Assembly: GCF_021026375.1 (NCBI RefSeq)
Contig: NZ_JAJNDB010000009.1
Location: forward strand, 62,001 to 126,000
Direction: 5' to 3'
DNA length: 64,000 nucleotides
DNA from: Actinomycetospora endophytica
Lineage (GTDB): Bacteria; Actinomycetota; Actinomycetes; Mycobacteriales; Pseudonocardiaceae
The notes under the pieces are model-generated. The model did not search any database and had not been told where the DNA came from. It was given only the letters and a program-made list of their open reading frames with translations. Positions 17,587 through 26,694 of the stretch are shown piece by piece. Position numbers and translations under genes: made by a program. Positions within the stretch are counted from its first letter, which is position 1. Every line of letters begins with the position of its first letter.

Positions 17587-17630
17587 ACGGGCGGGTGCGG
17601 GGGCGACGACCTGCGGGCGCACCCGCCCGT
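17587..17630 (+). terminator. Hairpin terminator after the alcohol dehydrogenase
   Basis: Perfect 13-bp inverted repeat: ACGGGCGGGTGCG (17587-17599) and CGCACCCGCCCGT (17618-17630), with an 18-base loop, starting four bases after the stop codon. No T tract follows, as is common in high-GC actinobacteria. It ends the chromosomal operon immediately before the element boundary. Confidence 0.7.
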
Positions 17631-17650
17631 CGGCGAGCACATCGATCGAT

Positions 17651-17687
17651 GTGCCCCCGGTGGGATACGAACCCACACTGGACGGAT
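17651..17687. repeat. Left attachment site (displaced 3' half of tRNA-Leu)
   Basis: 37 bp equal to 56342-56378 except one base. The sequence covers the acceptor 3' strand, T-arm and the 3' side of the anticodon stem, and then departs from the tRNA sequence at 17688, so no functional tRNA remains here. Confidence 0.85.
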
Positions 17688-18633
17688 CATGATTCCCGTC
17701 GGCCGCCGCGTTCTGCGGTGAGCGTTCGTGCTGGTCAGCGACGGTCCGACCGGGTTGTGATGTTGGCTGGTGGTGCACCGTGAGTGGCCCTGGTGTGACG
17801 TAAGCGACCACCAAAGTGGACACCGCCAGGTCCAGCATCGGAACATCGTCGTCGATGCGGGCCGCGCCTCAGCAGTCATGCCACTCGTGCTTGAAGATCG
17901 CCAATCGCGGAGCCTCGGGGGCGGCTGCACCAGCCCCTAGTGTTAGCACGGCGTTGCCTACGACCGCGAGCGCCCGCCCTTCGGCCACGGAATCAGGCGC
18001 CCGCGGTAGCCAAGGTCACCGACACTCTAGGCAGCTAGCCAGGGACCTCGTGGGCGTCTCCCTGGCCTCGATGCCACCGGGCCGACGCAGCCAGACACCC
18101 CTGCCCACTCCCTACCGGATCAATCTAGGTCGAGCTACGCGAGAGTGCGCCGCACCAGCACCGCCGACTTCGCAGCACAAAGGCGATCCGAGCGGAGATG
18201 TATTACTAGCCCTGCCGGGAATAACCCGCTAAGAGTGAACGGTGCTTACACCGGACGTCGGAGACGAAGCGCCTGAACGCAGAGCCTGTTGTCAGCCGAT
18301 CGTCAGGTTGACTTTTCATCTAGCAACATTGCAACAATACCGCAGGCTAGATCGAGAGTTAAGCCCCAGCGGTTACAGGACGAAACATTCCCATGACCAG
18401 ACGTAGCCAAAGTCTGAAGTCACACGATTGTACTAGTTGCAGGTCCTGGCCCCGGGTGGACTATAAAACATCAGAAGGCCTAAGGGGGGTCACGTCGTGA
18501 CAATAAGTAATCGGTTGAGCACACTTGCGACCGTAAGAGATCAGCAGCTGCCTCACGCTGCCGATGCCACCTTCGATGCAGTCTCTTACTTTCACAACAG
18601 CCGTTCTTGGACGTTAGTCTATCGAGCGTCATC
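17688..18633. other. Left end of the element, no supported gene
   Basis: About 950 bp with no open frame that looks like a protein on either strand. GC content falls from left to right, and the last 300 bp is AT-richer, consistent with the 5' region of the patatin gene. Short frames here have random composition and no recognisable motif. It may hold integrase arm sites, but no repeated arm motif was found by eye. Confidence 0.5.
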
Positions 18634-20433
18634 ATGACTGTTGGTATTGCGCTAAGCGGAGGCGGCGCGAAAGGAGACTTTGAGGTCGGCGCTCTCCGGC
18701 TAATATATGATCGAGGCGTTCGACCTGACATAATTGCCGGGACATCTGTAGGATCGATCAATGCCGTTAAGCTAGCCGAAGGTGAAGACCCGGCAAATCC
18801 GAAGCAGGGACTCTCTGGACTCGAAGCCATATGGAGCGGACTGCGAAATAACGCTGATATGTACAAGGAGGAGGATTGGCTACACGACCCTGACATGGAC
18901 CCGCGAGTTCGTGACGCCCTTCTCGGGAATTCCGCCGATCTCGACATAGTCGGCCCTACTCTCGACTTTACTCCGTGGGGCGATCTCGCGTTCTTGCCAC
19001 GCGCCTTGGCAGGCTTGTCTTTTCTGCTGAATGACGGGCAGGCGCTACTACGATCGCTCGCAGTTTTTTCCAGAAGAGCAAAGGCTTTATACAATCTGGA
19101 TCCGATCTCCGCGCTACTGAGCACCGATCTTGACACGACTAAGGTCGCAGCCTGGGCTCAGTCTGGAGGCCGACATTTGCGACTCGCAACGGTGAACCTT
19201 GAGAGCGGCCGGTTGCGGTATGCCACCGAGAACGGCGCGATCGTCGAGCGAGACGGGTCTCCCGTGCGGGACTTGAGCACCACTCCAGCGGCATGTCAAA
19301 AGGCGGAGGATGCAGTTCGAGAGGTTGAAGATAGCCTTCAAAAGAAACAAGACGAACTAAATACTGCTGGCCCCGGTCAGAAGAAGTCGATAGCGCAGAG
19401 CATACGCGCGCTTCAAGCCCGACTCGAGACGGCCCAGCATGAGCTAGCGACGTGCCTGGGCGCGCATGTCGGGGACACTCTCACGGTCGATCTCCGACGA
19501 GCTGTTATCGCCTCATCTGCGGCCCCGGGGATATTTCGAGCCGTCTCCCTCGGAGGAGAAACGTACGTCGATGGTGGAGTGCGTGAAATCCTACCCTTGC
19601 AGACGGTCGCCGACCTGGGCGCAACCGAAATCTACGCAATTGTTGCATCGCCTGCGGATCCCCCTGCTGTCACTCGTAGCTTCGTCGATGCTGATCTGCT
19701 AAGCGTCGTCGCTCGGTCCGTTGAGGATCTTCTCCTCAACGAAGTGACTAGAGACGATGCTCGCGTGGACATCGACGGCGCGGGCCCGCCGAGAACGATC
19801 TACATAATACAGCCAGATGTAGAGCTGCACCCTTTCACGGCCATCGATCCGGGCCTAATCCAAATATGTCGCGATTACGGGTACATGCGTGCAGCAGACG
19901 TCATCGATGGGCTTGACGAGCGGGCTTCTCGGTGGGCGCTTGGCACTGACATTTCCGTGCTCCGCAGCACCATTTGGGCCGACGAGAATCGCGTGGCAGG
20001 CCAGAAAGACCCTCGCAACCCTGCAGCTCCTGCACCTCCGCCGAATCCTTCAGTGCAAGCAGACGTCGATGCTGGAAAGGTTAGGCTGCACGCACTGATC
20101 GACCAGCGACGGGCGGTCGGAGGGCCTATGCCACCCAATGTCGACCGGTGGTGGGCCCAACCGGAACTTCATCCCTGGGCGGACCCCCCGGGAAGCCGGC
20201 AATGGAGGCGGATCGGTCATGCCAACAACGTGCGGGCCATGGCCGCCCTCGACGGCAGCCTGTTCGCCGCCACCAGCGACAACGTGCTGTGGCGCCGCAC
20301 CGCTGACGCCGTAAACATCAACTGGGATCGGATCGGTTCGGCCAACGACGTGCGGGCCATGGCCGCCCTCGACGGCAGCCTGTTCGCCGCCACCAGCGAC
20401 AACGTGCTGTGGCGCCGCACCGCCAGTCCTTAG
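18634..20433 (+). CDS. Patatin-like phospholipase with C-terminal tectonin-type repeats
   Basis: A 599-residue protein. The N-terminal patatin domain shows the oxyanion loop SGGGAKG (residues 8-14), the nucleophile GTSVG (Ser38) and the catalytic aspartate in YVDGGVRE (Asp313), so the Ser-Asp dyad is complete. A charged coiled-coil insert (about 220-275, with QKKQDELN and LQARLETAQHEL) splits the domain. After a Pro/Ala-rich linker (about 470) come two 40-residue units ending in NVLWRRT, tectonin-like beta-propeller blades (523-599). Patatins cleave acyl chains from membrane lipids; several serve as abortive-infection or toxin effectors. ATG 18634 is used (a TTG at 18607 is possible); neither has a good ribosome site. 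The patatin body is AT-richer than the repeat end. Confidence 0.85.
   Translation: MTVGIALSGGGAKGDFEVGALRLIYDRGVRPDIIAGTSVGSINAVKLAEGEDPANPKQGLSGLEAIWSGLRNNADMYKEEDWLHDPDMDPRVRDALLGNSADLDIVGPTLDFTPWGDLAFLPRALAGLSFLLNDGQALLRSLAVFSRRAKALYNLDPISALLSTDLDTTKVAAWAQSGGRHLRLATVNLESGRLRYATENGAIVERDGSPVRDLSTTPAACQKAEDAVREVEDSLQKKQDELNTAGPGQKKSIAQSIRALQARLETAQHELATCLGAHVGDTLTVDLRRAVIASSAAPGIFRAVSLGGETYVDGGVREILPLQTVADLGATEIYAIVASPADPPAVTRSFVDADLLSVVARSVEDLLLNEVTRDDARVDIDGAGPPRTIYIIQPDVELHPFTAIDPGLIQICRDYGYMRAADVIDGLDERASRWALGTDISVLRSTIWADENRVAGQKDPRNPAAPAPPPNPSVQADVDAGKVRLHALIDQRRAVGGPMPPNVDRWWAQPELHPWADPPGSRQWRRIGHANNVRAMAALDGSLFAATSDNVLWRRTADAVNINWDRIGSANDVRAMAALDGSLFAATSDNVLWRRTASP
20221..20422 (+). 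repeat. Two near-identical 120-bp coding units (tectonin repeats)
   Basis: 20221-20302 and 20341-20422 are identical over 82 bases apart from A/G at the seventh position, and the period is exactly 120 bp. Both encode VRAMAALDGSLFAATSDN followed by VLWRRT. The near-perfect DNA identity and high GC, against a lower-GC patatin body, point to recent duplication or conversion of this module. Confidence 0.9.
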
Positions 20434-20715
20434 CTCACCCGCACTCCAGATCAACACCGGATCGCCCAACGATGACGATCGCGAGCGCTCGTTAGCGCAC
20501 TGGTCCTGTCAAATGGAACCGCCTACGGGCGTGGAAGGAGGTACCCCAACCGTACGGTGCCCTCCATGCGCGACGTGTGGGTGCGCATCTGCCTTCAGCT
20601 CGAAGAGGCGCGATCGGCAGCAACGTTCCACCCGACTGCCGCGAGACGACGAACATGGCGTCTCTGCCATCTAAGACTGAGCTAGGTCCACCGTCCTAGC
20701 GGTAAGAGGAGAATA

Positions 20716-23391
20716 ATGCCCAACCCAGAAGAATACGAGGCAGTGTACTACCGAGCCCGAGAGGGCATTCTTGGAAGGCACTTCGCCGTCGGCACACGCG
20801 CCCGAGTCAACCTTGAAAACGAATTCAACAACTTGCGTCGAACCGACGACACCCCAGACGCGAACCCTACAGGGCAAGGCGCACCGCACAGATGGAACAT
20901 TCAGGCACATGGACGCGATAATCCGCTGCTCTGGTCAGGCCGCCTGCTCGCGACTATGGCCGCCGAGTACGCGCTCGGTAACCAAAAAGCCGAGCGCGTC
21001 ATCACCCTTGCTCTCGACACTTTCGAAGAGTTGTTCACGTTCCGCAGCGGTAACCAGTTCGACGGCTACATCCTCCGCTGGGACCCCGTGGCGTCGGATT
21101 CGTGGACCAACGAAGCAGGTTGGAGCTATTCGAACGAGTTCCTAGTCGATCAGACCAGCGGCGGCTACATCTACAGCGTTCCAGCCCGAGACCCCCGGCA
21201 TACTGCGTACCGCCCCGAGTCCGTCCTCAGCCGCCTTCTAACGGATTCCCAGAAGAGTGAATACCTTGCGAACTTCGCTGACTACACTCAATCTTTCCGG
21301 CTTTGGGAGCCCTCCCAGGATGAATTGGTGGGCCTTGTCGGTGCTTACGCTGTTGTGTATGACCTTGTTCCCATTGACGGCATCCGAGAACGCGTTACCG
21401 CTCAGATCCAAAGGCTCGCAGAGTACCTCGCCTCCAGTGGCTATCTGCTCGTAAGACCCGCAGGCGGGATCACATTTCGAGGCGCTGCCGACACATTGCC
21501 TGCTTTCGAACTCCCATTCAACGAGCTCTTCGAGCGCATCCTCGGCGAACGCTATCCGAATAAGCTCGACTTCGTCGGCGGCATGCTTGCAGCGGGATAC
21601 TGGCCGGTTCTGGCGGGGCCCGTGGAGCGTGAGGAGGTTCTTATTTCCCTGGGTGGAATCGTGCTCGGCCCCGCCCTCGCGTCTCTGATCGCACCGTTGC
21701 TTATCGTCGCTGGAGCTCCAGATCTACTCGTGGCGTTGTTGGCCCCGCTTGCTCAGGCCGGCCAGTTACCGGTATGGGCTGGGGTGGTGGCACCTTACGT
21801 CCTTCCAGCGCTACCAAGAGCGTTGGCTCTGAACAATCACACAGACTGCTTTGATGTCAGCTCCGATCGGGAAGTCAGGGCACCGATCACAAGTAGCATA
21901 CTCCTCGCAATACCACCATCGGAGCGGTTCGAGGCAACGATGGACATCCTCGCCGTGGCGCCAGACTCAATGAATGCAAAGAGTTTCGTTCCTTTCCTTG
22001 GGTTGACCGCGATCGGGGATCGAGGCGGCCAGGTATCGCGCGCCTACCTTCGCACGATGAGCAAAGAGCGCAACAAACCCTTGCAGCTCGGGAAGACGGA
22101 CGCTCTTCAAAGCTGTTTCGCATCCGCGCTGGCGCTCGTCCTCGGCGCAGGAGAAACAGAAGAACAGCGGTTTGTCGCGCTCCTGCAGCATCACTATGGG
22201 ACGTTGCTCGACTCTGGGGGCCAGGACGGTCTAGTGGTCTCCGATCAGCCGAAAGATCAGGGGCTGCCCTACGAGCAAGTCGATCCAGGCCTCGACTACG
22301 TGGCCGGTATCAGTTTGGCCTGGTTGTACGCTCGCAGGCAAGCCGATGCTGGAACGCCTGTACGAACCCTGGGCTTTCCACGGCCCCCGGACCCGGCCAC
22401 TGTCTGGCCAGATGTCACGATCTCCGCTGAAGTCCTAGGAGCAGTGCCAGGTTTGCGACAGGCGCTAGGTGCTACTCAATTGCCTCCCGAACAGGATGTC
22501 GATCTGTTCGACCCGGAGACCGCCGATCGGCAGACCACACCTACCCCGATGGTGAAGTCAACGAGTTCGCAAGTCGTGATCCAGGACATCACAATGCCAG
22601 TTAGATACGAAGATGGCGATGCACCTACTGGCATCGTAATCCGCCGCGGCGACCAATTCGAGATCACGGCTGAAGGCCGCCTCCGTTTGGCGGGAGTCAT
22701 CGACAGCGGGCCGGAAGGGCTGGATCTAGTTGACGACGCAAGGTTCGCGCTGCACCTTGGGCTCGACCCGTTCCATGCCTTCAGGTGGGCCCTGCTCGGG
22801 CGGCTGGGCGGTTACTTCTATGTGGGTACGCACCGGCCGCTCGAGCGCTGGCTCTATCCACGGCCACGTCCCCTTTACCTAAGGGTCAACTCGTCGGGGC
22901 AGACCGGGCCGAGGGGAGATGGCGCCTACCAGGCTCGGGTGGTGGTGTGGGGCGATCCTCTCGGATGCGTAAAGGTCATCGACATCCAAGTGGGCGGCGA
23001 GCTCACTGATCTAGCTCGGCTCGGCGCCGCCTTCGAAGAGGGCGACGTATCCACGGTCGATCTGCTCGTTGAGCGGGGAGTGGGCGTTCTCGGCAATATC
23101 TATTTCACCGAAGAAAATCGGAACACCGCTGCATATGTCGACGTAGCGGATAAGATAAGGAGCATCATCAAGACCCGCAAGTTCATCGGTGATGAGCCCG
23201 CCATCGAGCTGTGGGTTGCAGCCGGCGGGAAAGGAGATTCGAACCTAGCCAAGCAACGCGGCCGGGAGATTAGCACGCTATTGCTGCGACAGGTGGGGCT
23301 TCCTAATCTGCCTGACCCCTTTCCGCCCGCCCGAGAGTCCGGCTTCGCGAATGCGACAACCACACGCCTCTTCATCCGGTCTAGCCTCTAA
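20716..23391 (+). CDS. Unknown 891-aa protein with hydrophobic core and lectin-like C-terminal region
   Basis: I do not recognise this protein as a whole. Residues about 1-300 are mostly helical and rich in aromatic residues, with motifs such as RDNPLLWSGRLLATMAAEYA reminiscent of an alpha/alpha barrel. A long hydrophobic tract (about 305-375, with GGIVLGPALASLIAPLLIVAG) could insert into a membrane. Residues about 620-750 (TGIVIRRGDQFEITAEGRL, LLGRLGGYFYVGTH, PLYLRVNSSG) follow the beta pattern of PA-IL/LecA-like sugar-binding domains. The last 130 residues (AIELWVAAGGKGDSN, KQRGREISTLLL) weakly recall OmpA-like domains. AGAGGAG lies just before ATG 20716. It lies 282 bp after the patatin gene in the same low-GC block; a secreted or membrane-associated conflict function is inference. 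Confidence 0.6.
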   Translation: MPNPEEYEAVYYRAREGILGRHFAVGTRARVNLENEFNNLRRTDDTPDANPTGQGAPHRWNIQAHGRDNPLLWSGRLLATMAAEYALGNQKAERVITLALDTFEELFTFRSGNQFDGYILRWDPVASDSWTNEAGWSYSNEFLVDQTSGGYIYSVPARDPRHTAYRPESVLSRLLTDSQKSEYLANFADYTQSFRLWEPSQDELVGLVGAYAVVYDLVPIDGIRERVTAQIQRLAEYLASSGYLLVRPAGGITFRGAADTLPAFELPFNELFERILGERYPNKLDFVGGMLAAGYWPVLAGPVEREEVLISLGGIVLGPALASLIAPLLIVAGAPDLLVALLAPLAQAGQLPVWAGVVAPYVLPALPRALALNNHTDCFDVSSDREVRAPITSSILLAIPPSERFEATMDILAVAPDSMNAKSFVPFLGLTAIGDRGGQVSRAYLRTMSKERNKPLQLGKTDALQSCFASALALVLGAGETEEQRFVALLQHHYGTLLDSGGQDGLVVSDQPKDQGLPYEQVDPGLDYVAGISLAWLYARRQADAGTPVRTLGFPRPPDPATVWPDVTISAEVLGAVPGLRQALGATQLPPEQDVDLFDPETADRQTTPTPMVKSTSSQVVIQDITMPVRYEDGDAPTGIVIRRGDQFEITAEGRLRLAGVIDSGPEGLDLVDDARFALHLGLDPFHAFRWALLGRLGGYFYVGTHRPLERWLYPRPRPLYLRVNSSGQTGPRGDGAYQARVVVWGDPLGCVKVIDIQVGGELTDLARLGAAFEEGDVSTVDLLVERGVGVLGNIYFTEENRNTAAYVDVADKIRSIIKTRKFIGDEPAIELWVAAGGKGDSNLAKQRGREISTLLLRQVGLPNLPDPFPPARESGFANATTTRLFIRSSL

Positions 23392-23824
23392 ACGCCACGT
23401 CCGAACCATGACAGATGGGTGCCTACGGTCATTGCGCTCGCGCCGGCTGGACGACGACCGCTCGCTCCAACCCGCGAGTTTTGAGATAGCGACGGACTAG
23501 CAGAGAGGTACATTTTGGATGGTTGCTGGACTCACAGGCGCCACGATCGCCGCCCAGGTGAACTCCCGATGCTTCAGTCCGTGGTCGGATCGGTGCCGCT
23601 CAGCTCCCGGCTGAGCCATGGTCAAATGCCATAAGCGCGCGTTCAGGGTTGAATACCGTTTGTAGTCGACTAAGAACACGGCTGCTATAGATCCGCTCTA
23701 GGATTAGGCTGAACGTGTGATTGTGGCGCGCGCTATACTGCCGAGTGACATAATCAGCGGCATCGATGCAACCCACAAGGCGAACCCAATGCAGGGCATG
23801 CCGTGAAGACACCTGGGACGGGCA
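23392..23824. other. Intergenic region before the caspase gene
   Basis: About 430 bp without a credible gene. TATACT at 23734-23739 is the best -10-like box, about 85 bases before the caspase ATG, but the hexamer 17 bases further upstream (GAACGT) is a poor -35. Short frames on either strand have no family features. Confidence 0.4.
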
Positions 23825-25048
23825 ATGGAAAACACTCTCGCGGTCGTCCTGGGGGCAAGTGAATGGCCACATTATCCTAATCAGTTCAATTCAGCCTCCG
23901 CGTTTAAGGCGTCCGCTGACGGCTTCCGCGCCTACCTGTCCGATCAGGACGGATTAGATTTGCCTGAGTCGAGCTTGCTCTGGCTTTTCGATAGCGATCT
24001 CGAGATCGTGTTCCAATACGACTTGCTGTCGAGCTTTCTTCGCGAGAACTCTCCTCGTCTCGGCGGGGGTACGCTCGTGCTTATCTATTACGTCGGCCAC
24101 GGCGCTTTTTTCGGATCAAACAGATCGTATTGCCTTCTCGCGCGCGCGACCCGGCCGCCCGTAGAGGAAGAAACCAGTATTCGGCTTGAGGGATTGGCAA
24201 ACGTTTTACGTGCAACGATTCCTCAAGCTCGTCGGCTTTTAGTCTTAGACTGTTGTTTCGCCGGTGCAGCGGCTAGATTATTCCAGGGTCCAGTGGACCA
24301 GGCTAGCTCGGTAAAGTCGGCGGAGATTATCGAGCGAGGTGTGGCCGTTTTGTGCGCGGCGAGTGCTCGGGATCCGGCCGAGGTAGCCCCGCAGGGTAAC
24401 GCCACAATCTTTACGCAGTCGCTAATCGAGACACTAAGAGAAGGCGAGCGAGGAGGCCCAGAGAGTCTCAGCCTCAGAGATATATGCGAGCTGACGCGGC
24501 GCGTAGCGGTTCGTCGATACGGTCGTGACTCCCCGCGTCCCGAGATTCAGTCTCCTGACCAACGGCACGGGGATCTAGCGGCAATGCCACTGTTTCCCAA
24601 TCGTGCGTATGAGCCATCCGAGCGTACTAGCGAAAATCGAGACGACGACCTTCGATTGGAATTGGCAGAGGCGTCAGCGTCTAATGTCTTCGCTCATGCC
24701 GGTCGCCCTGACTCGGAGGTTCGCGAGCATGACGGCCTCGACCCGACCGAGGACTACTGGGTCGTATACGTAAACAATTACTCGTCTAGGCTAATCTCGA
24801 ATGTCGAAGCGGTGCTCCTCGCCGGCGACGAGAGCGAGACCGAGCACACGTTGGCTCTAGACTATGTCGAACCCAATCAAAGAATATGGTATATATTGCG
24901 GCCCGATGTCCGACCTACGAGTGGATTCGACCCAAATCTGGATCCCGAGCCCGTAGTCTTCGTAACTTTCGAGTGTATGGGGCTCAAATTCTATAAAGAC
25001 GAGGAGAACAACACTCAGCTACTCCGCGGGTCATGGAGCCGCGAATAG
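23825..25048 (+). CDS. Caspase-like peptidase (clan CD, C14 family)
   Basis: A 407-residue protein with an N-terminal caspase-like domain (about 1-235). It opens with ENTLAVVLGASEWPHY, the usual first strand, and shows the catalytic histidine in LIYYVGHGAFF (His92) and cysteine in RLLVLDCCFAGAA (Cys144 aligns with the family DxCHSG Cys). RGVAVLCAASARDPAE and TIFTQSLIETL follow as the later core elements. Residues about 240-407 form a separate acidic beta-rich domain (YWVVYVNNYSSRLISNVEAVLL) that may sense or bind a partner. It is followed after 21 bp by an EACC1-like gene, an association described for predicted NTP-dependent and protease-based bacterial conflict systems. A self-killing protease role is inference. 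Confidence 0.85.
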   Translation: MENTLAVVLGASEWPHYPNQFNSASAFKASADGFRAYLSDQDGLDLPESSLLWLFDSDLEIVFQYDLLSSFLRENSPRLGGGTLVLIYYVGHGAFFGSNRSYCLLARATRPPVEEETSIRLEGLANVLRATIPQARRLLVLDCCFAGAAARLFQGPVDQASSVKSAEIIERGVAVLCAASARDPAEVAPQGNATIFTQSLIETLREGERGGPESLSLRDICELTRRVAVRRYGRDSPRPEIQSPDQRHGDLAAMPLFPNRAYEPSERTSENRDDDLRLELAEASASNVFAHAGRPDSEVREHDGLDPTEDYWVVYVNNYSSRLISNVEAVLLAGDESETEHTLALDYVEPNQRIWYILRPDVRPTSGFDPNLDPEPVVFVTFECMGLKFYKDEENNTQLLRGSWSRE

Positions 25049-25069
25049 AAGCAAGGAGGAGATGCGCGA

Positions 25070-25435
25070 ATGGCCGCGATGCAAGAAACGACACTCAGTC
25101 TGGTCTTCCGGAACGATCTCTCTGAGTCCAATGCGCACGCGTCGGAGCTGTACGCCTCACTACAGGACCTAGAAGACCTGTCGAGCGTTGAGCGGAGAAG
25201 GGATAACGATCGTAACCAGGATTTCGGTGCATCGCTCGTAGTGATACTTGCGAGCCCGGCGGTCGTGGCGCTAGCGAAAGCACTAGGGAGTTACGTGTCG
25301 GCGCGACGCGATGCAAGATTGGTGATCAAGCAAGAACTTGCCGACGGGCGTACCTGCGAAGTAGAGATAACAGGCCAGCCCACGAATCGAATACAGAAGA
25401 TCATTGAAAGCCTCGTAGTCGAGGACGTCCGATAG
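25070..25435 (+). CDS. EACC1-like effector-associated small protein
   Basis: A 121-residue protein that matches the plan of effector-associated constant component 1 (EACC1): an N-terminal beta/alpha stretch (TTLSLVFRNDL, then an acidic SLQDLEDLSSVE), a central small-residue hydrophobic helix (FGASLVVILASPAVVALAKAL), a basic region (SARRDARLVI) and a C-terminal beta pattern (ADGRTCEVEITG). EACC1 proteins sit beside varied effectors, including caspases and trypsin-like proteases, in predicted conflict operons of multicellular bacteria. AGGAGG about ten bases before ATG 25070 gives a strong start. It lies 21 bp after the caspase gene. Assignment is by pattern only, without a profile search. Confidence 0.65.
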   Translation: MAAMQETTLSLVFRNDLSESNAHASELYASLQDLEDLSSVERRRDNDRNQDFGASLVVILASPAVVALAKALGSYVSARRDARLVIKQELADGRTCEVEITGQPTNRIQKIIESLVVEDVR

Positions 25436-26142
25436 CAGCCGGCTAGGGTAGCTGACCACGCGTCCGGCGCCTTTGAGAAGAGGAACAGGGCCCGCACAAC
25501 TCTAACGGCAGGAGAACGGGGTGGTCGGGTCAAGGCTCTGACCCTCGAATGAGCGCGAATAGGCCGAGGGCCCGGTCCGTCCGAAAATGCGCGCCGTCGA
25601 TTCAGCTGGTGTTCCATGAAAGAGCGCGTGCCTACCGCGCGATCGACCCGAGGCAGAGGTCAGCGGCAGCGCCGTGCCGAAAGCGAGGGTCGTCGTATTG
25701 GATGTATTGCGGAGCAGAACGACTACGCCGTGCACTGGGGGATGACCGCAGAGCACCCGAGGTGCTTAGTCGAGCACGCTGCCAGGTCGCCCCCGAAGGG
25801 TCCACGGATCGTGATCCTCGAGGGAGCGCCACTTCCTGGACCGCTTCTCGAGGACGAGGGCACCGGGCGAACTTTGACCCGCATCGCGGCTCTCCGCCGA
25901 GACGACGGCGGTGAGCCTGCGGTAGGCAGCCGCCAGTTTCCGGGCCACGCGCGCCGTGGTGTCGGCGCAGAGGACCTCCGCTCTTCGGCCACGATGGAGC
26001 ACCTGAGTCACCGACGGCTTGCACCCCGCACTGAACTTCTCGCCCTGGCCGGCTCGAGCTGTCGCGGTCATACACGGGCGAAGCCGGGAGGCCGGGCCGA
26101 TCGGGGGATCATCTGGCGCACGTCGCCGGTTAGTCTGCTCCG
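25436..26142. other. Non-coding or decayed stretch
   Basis: About 700 bp where the low-GC conflict block changes back to high GC. Several overlapping frames are open on both strands but none is convincing. A minus-strand stretch around 25860-26000 reads ARVARKLAAAYRRLTAVVS, protein-like for some 30 residues but broken on both sides, so it may be a gene remnant. Confidence 0.4.
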
Positions 26143-26694
26143 GTGGATCGTTTCGATGCGGCCCTGTCGCTGTCCGAGGCGCTCCTTGCGGATCCATTAC
26201 CCGACCGCTGGCGCCACGTGCAGGCCGTGGCCGCCCAGGCGGATCGGCTCGTGAGCGTCGCCGATGTCGATGGCGACGACCTACGCATCGCCGCAGTGCT
26301 GCACGACATCGGGTACTCGCCAGCCATCGCACACGCGCAGTTCCACCCCCTCGACGGCGCAAGGTTCCTCGACGCTGAGGGCTATCCCGAGCGGGTCGTG
26401 GCACTGGTGGCCCGGCATTCCTGCGCCATCGTCGAAGCCGACCTCCGTGGCATAACGGGCGTGGAGGAGTTCCACGACGAGCAATCCCCGACCCGCGATG
26501 CGCTTTGGTACTGTGATGCCGTGATCGGGCCTCAGGGCCAGTTGCTCTCGCCTGATGACCGATGGACCGAGATTAGGCGCCGATACGGTGCTCACAGCCT
26601 AGTCGGTCGGTTCCTCGACGAGGCGGAACCCCAACTTCGCGAGGCGGTCCATCGCACAGAGGCTCGCATGCGAGTTGCCGGGGTTGTTCTCTAG
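26143..26694 (+). CDS. HD-domain protein
   Basis: A 183-residue HD-superfamily metal-dependent phosphohydrolase. The first histidine is in DRWRHVQAVAAQA, the HD pair in AAVLHDIGYSPAI, followed by HFPL-type FHPLDGARFL and VALVARHSCAIVEA, giving the H...HD...H...D order expected. Such small HD proteins hydrolyse phosphomonoesters or nucleotides; the substrate is not predictable. The start is GTG 26143. The gene is convergent with the NUDIX gene, stops overlapping by four bases, so two nucleotide-hydrolase families are paired with a regulator in one block. Confidence 0.82.
   Translation: MDRFDAALSLSEALLADPLPDRWRHVQAVAAQADRLVSVADVDGDDLRIAAVLHDIGYSPAIAHAQFHPLDGARFLDAEGYPERVVALVARHSCAIVEADLRGITGVEEFHDEQSPTRDALWYCDAVIGPQGQLLSPDDRWTEIRRRYGAHSLVGRFLDEAEPQLREAVHRTEARMRVAGVVL

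Noticed and set aside
16252..17838. Long minus-strand frame opposite the alcohol dehydrogenase
   Set aside because: Antisense shadow of a high-GC gene; the only part beyond it (17690-17838) has no recognisable family features.
17816..18232. 138-codon plus-strand frame at the left end of the element
   Set aside because: Ser/Ala/Pro-rich random composition, no ribosome site, no motif.
25616..26254. 212-codon frame between EACC1 and HD genes
   Set aside because: Arg/Pro-rich shadow composition with no domain; overlaps the start of the HD gene in another frame.
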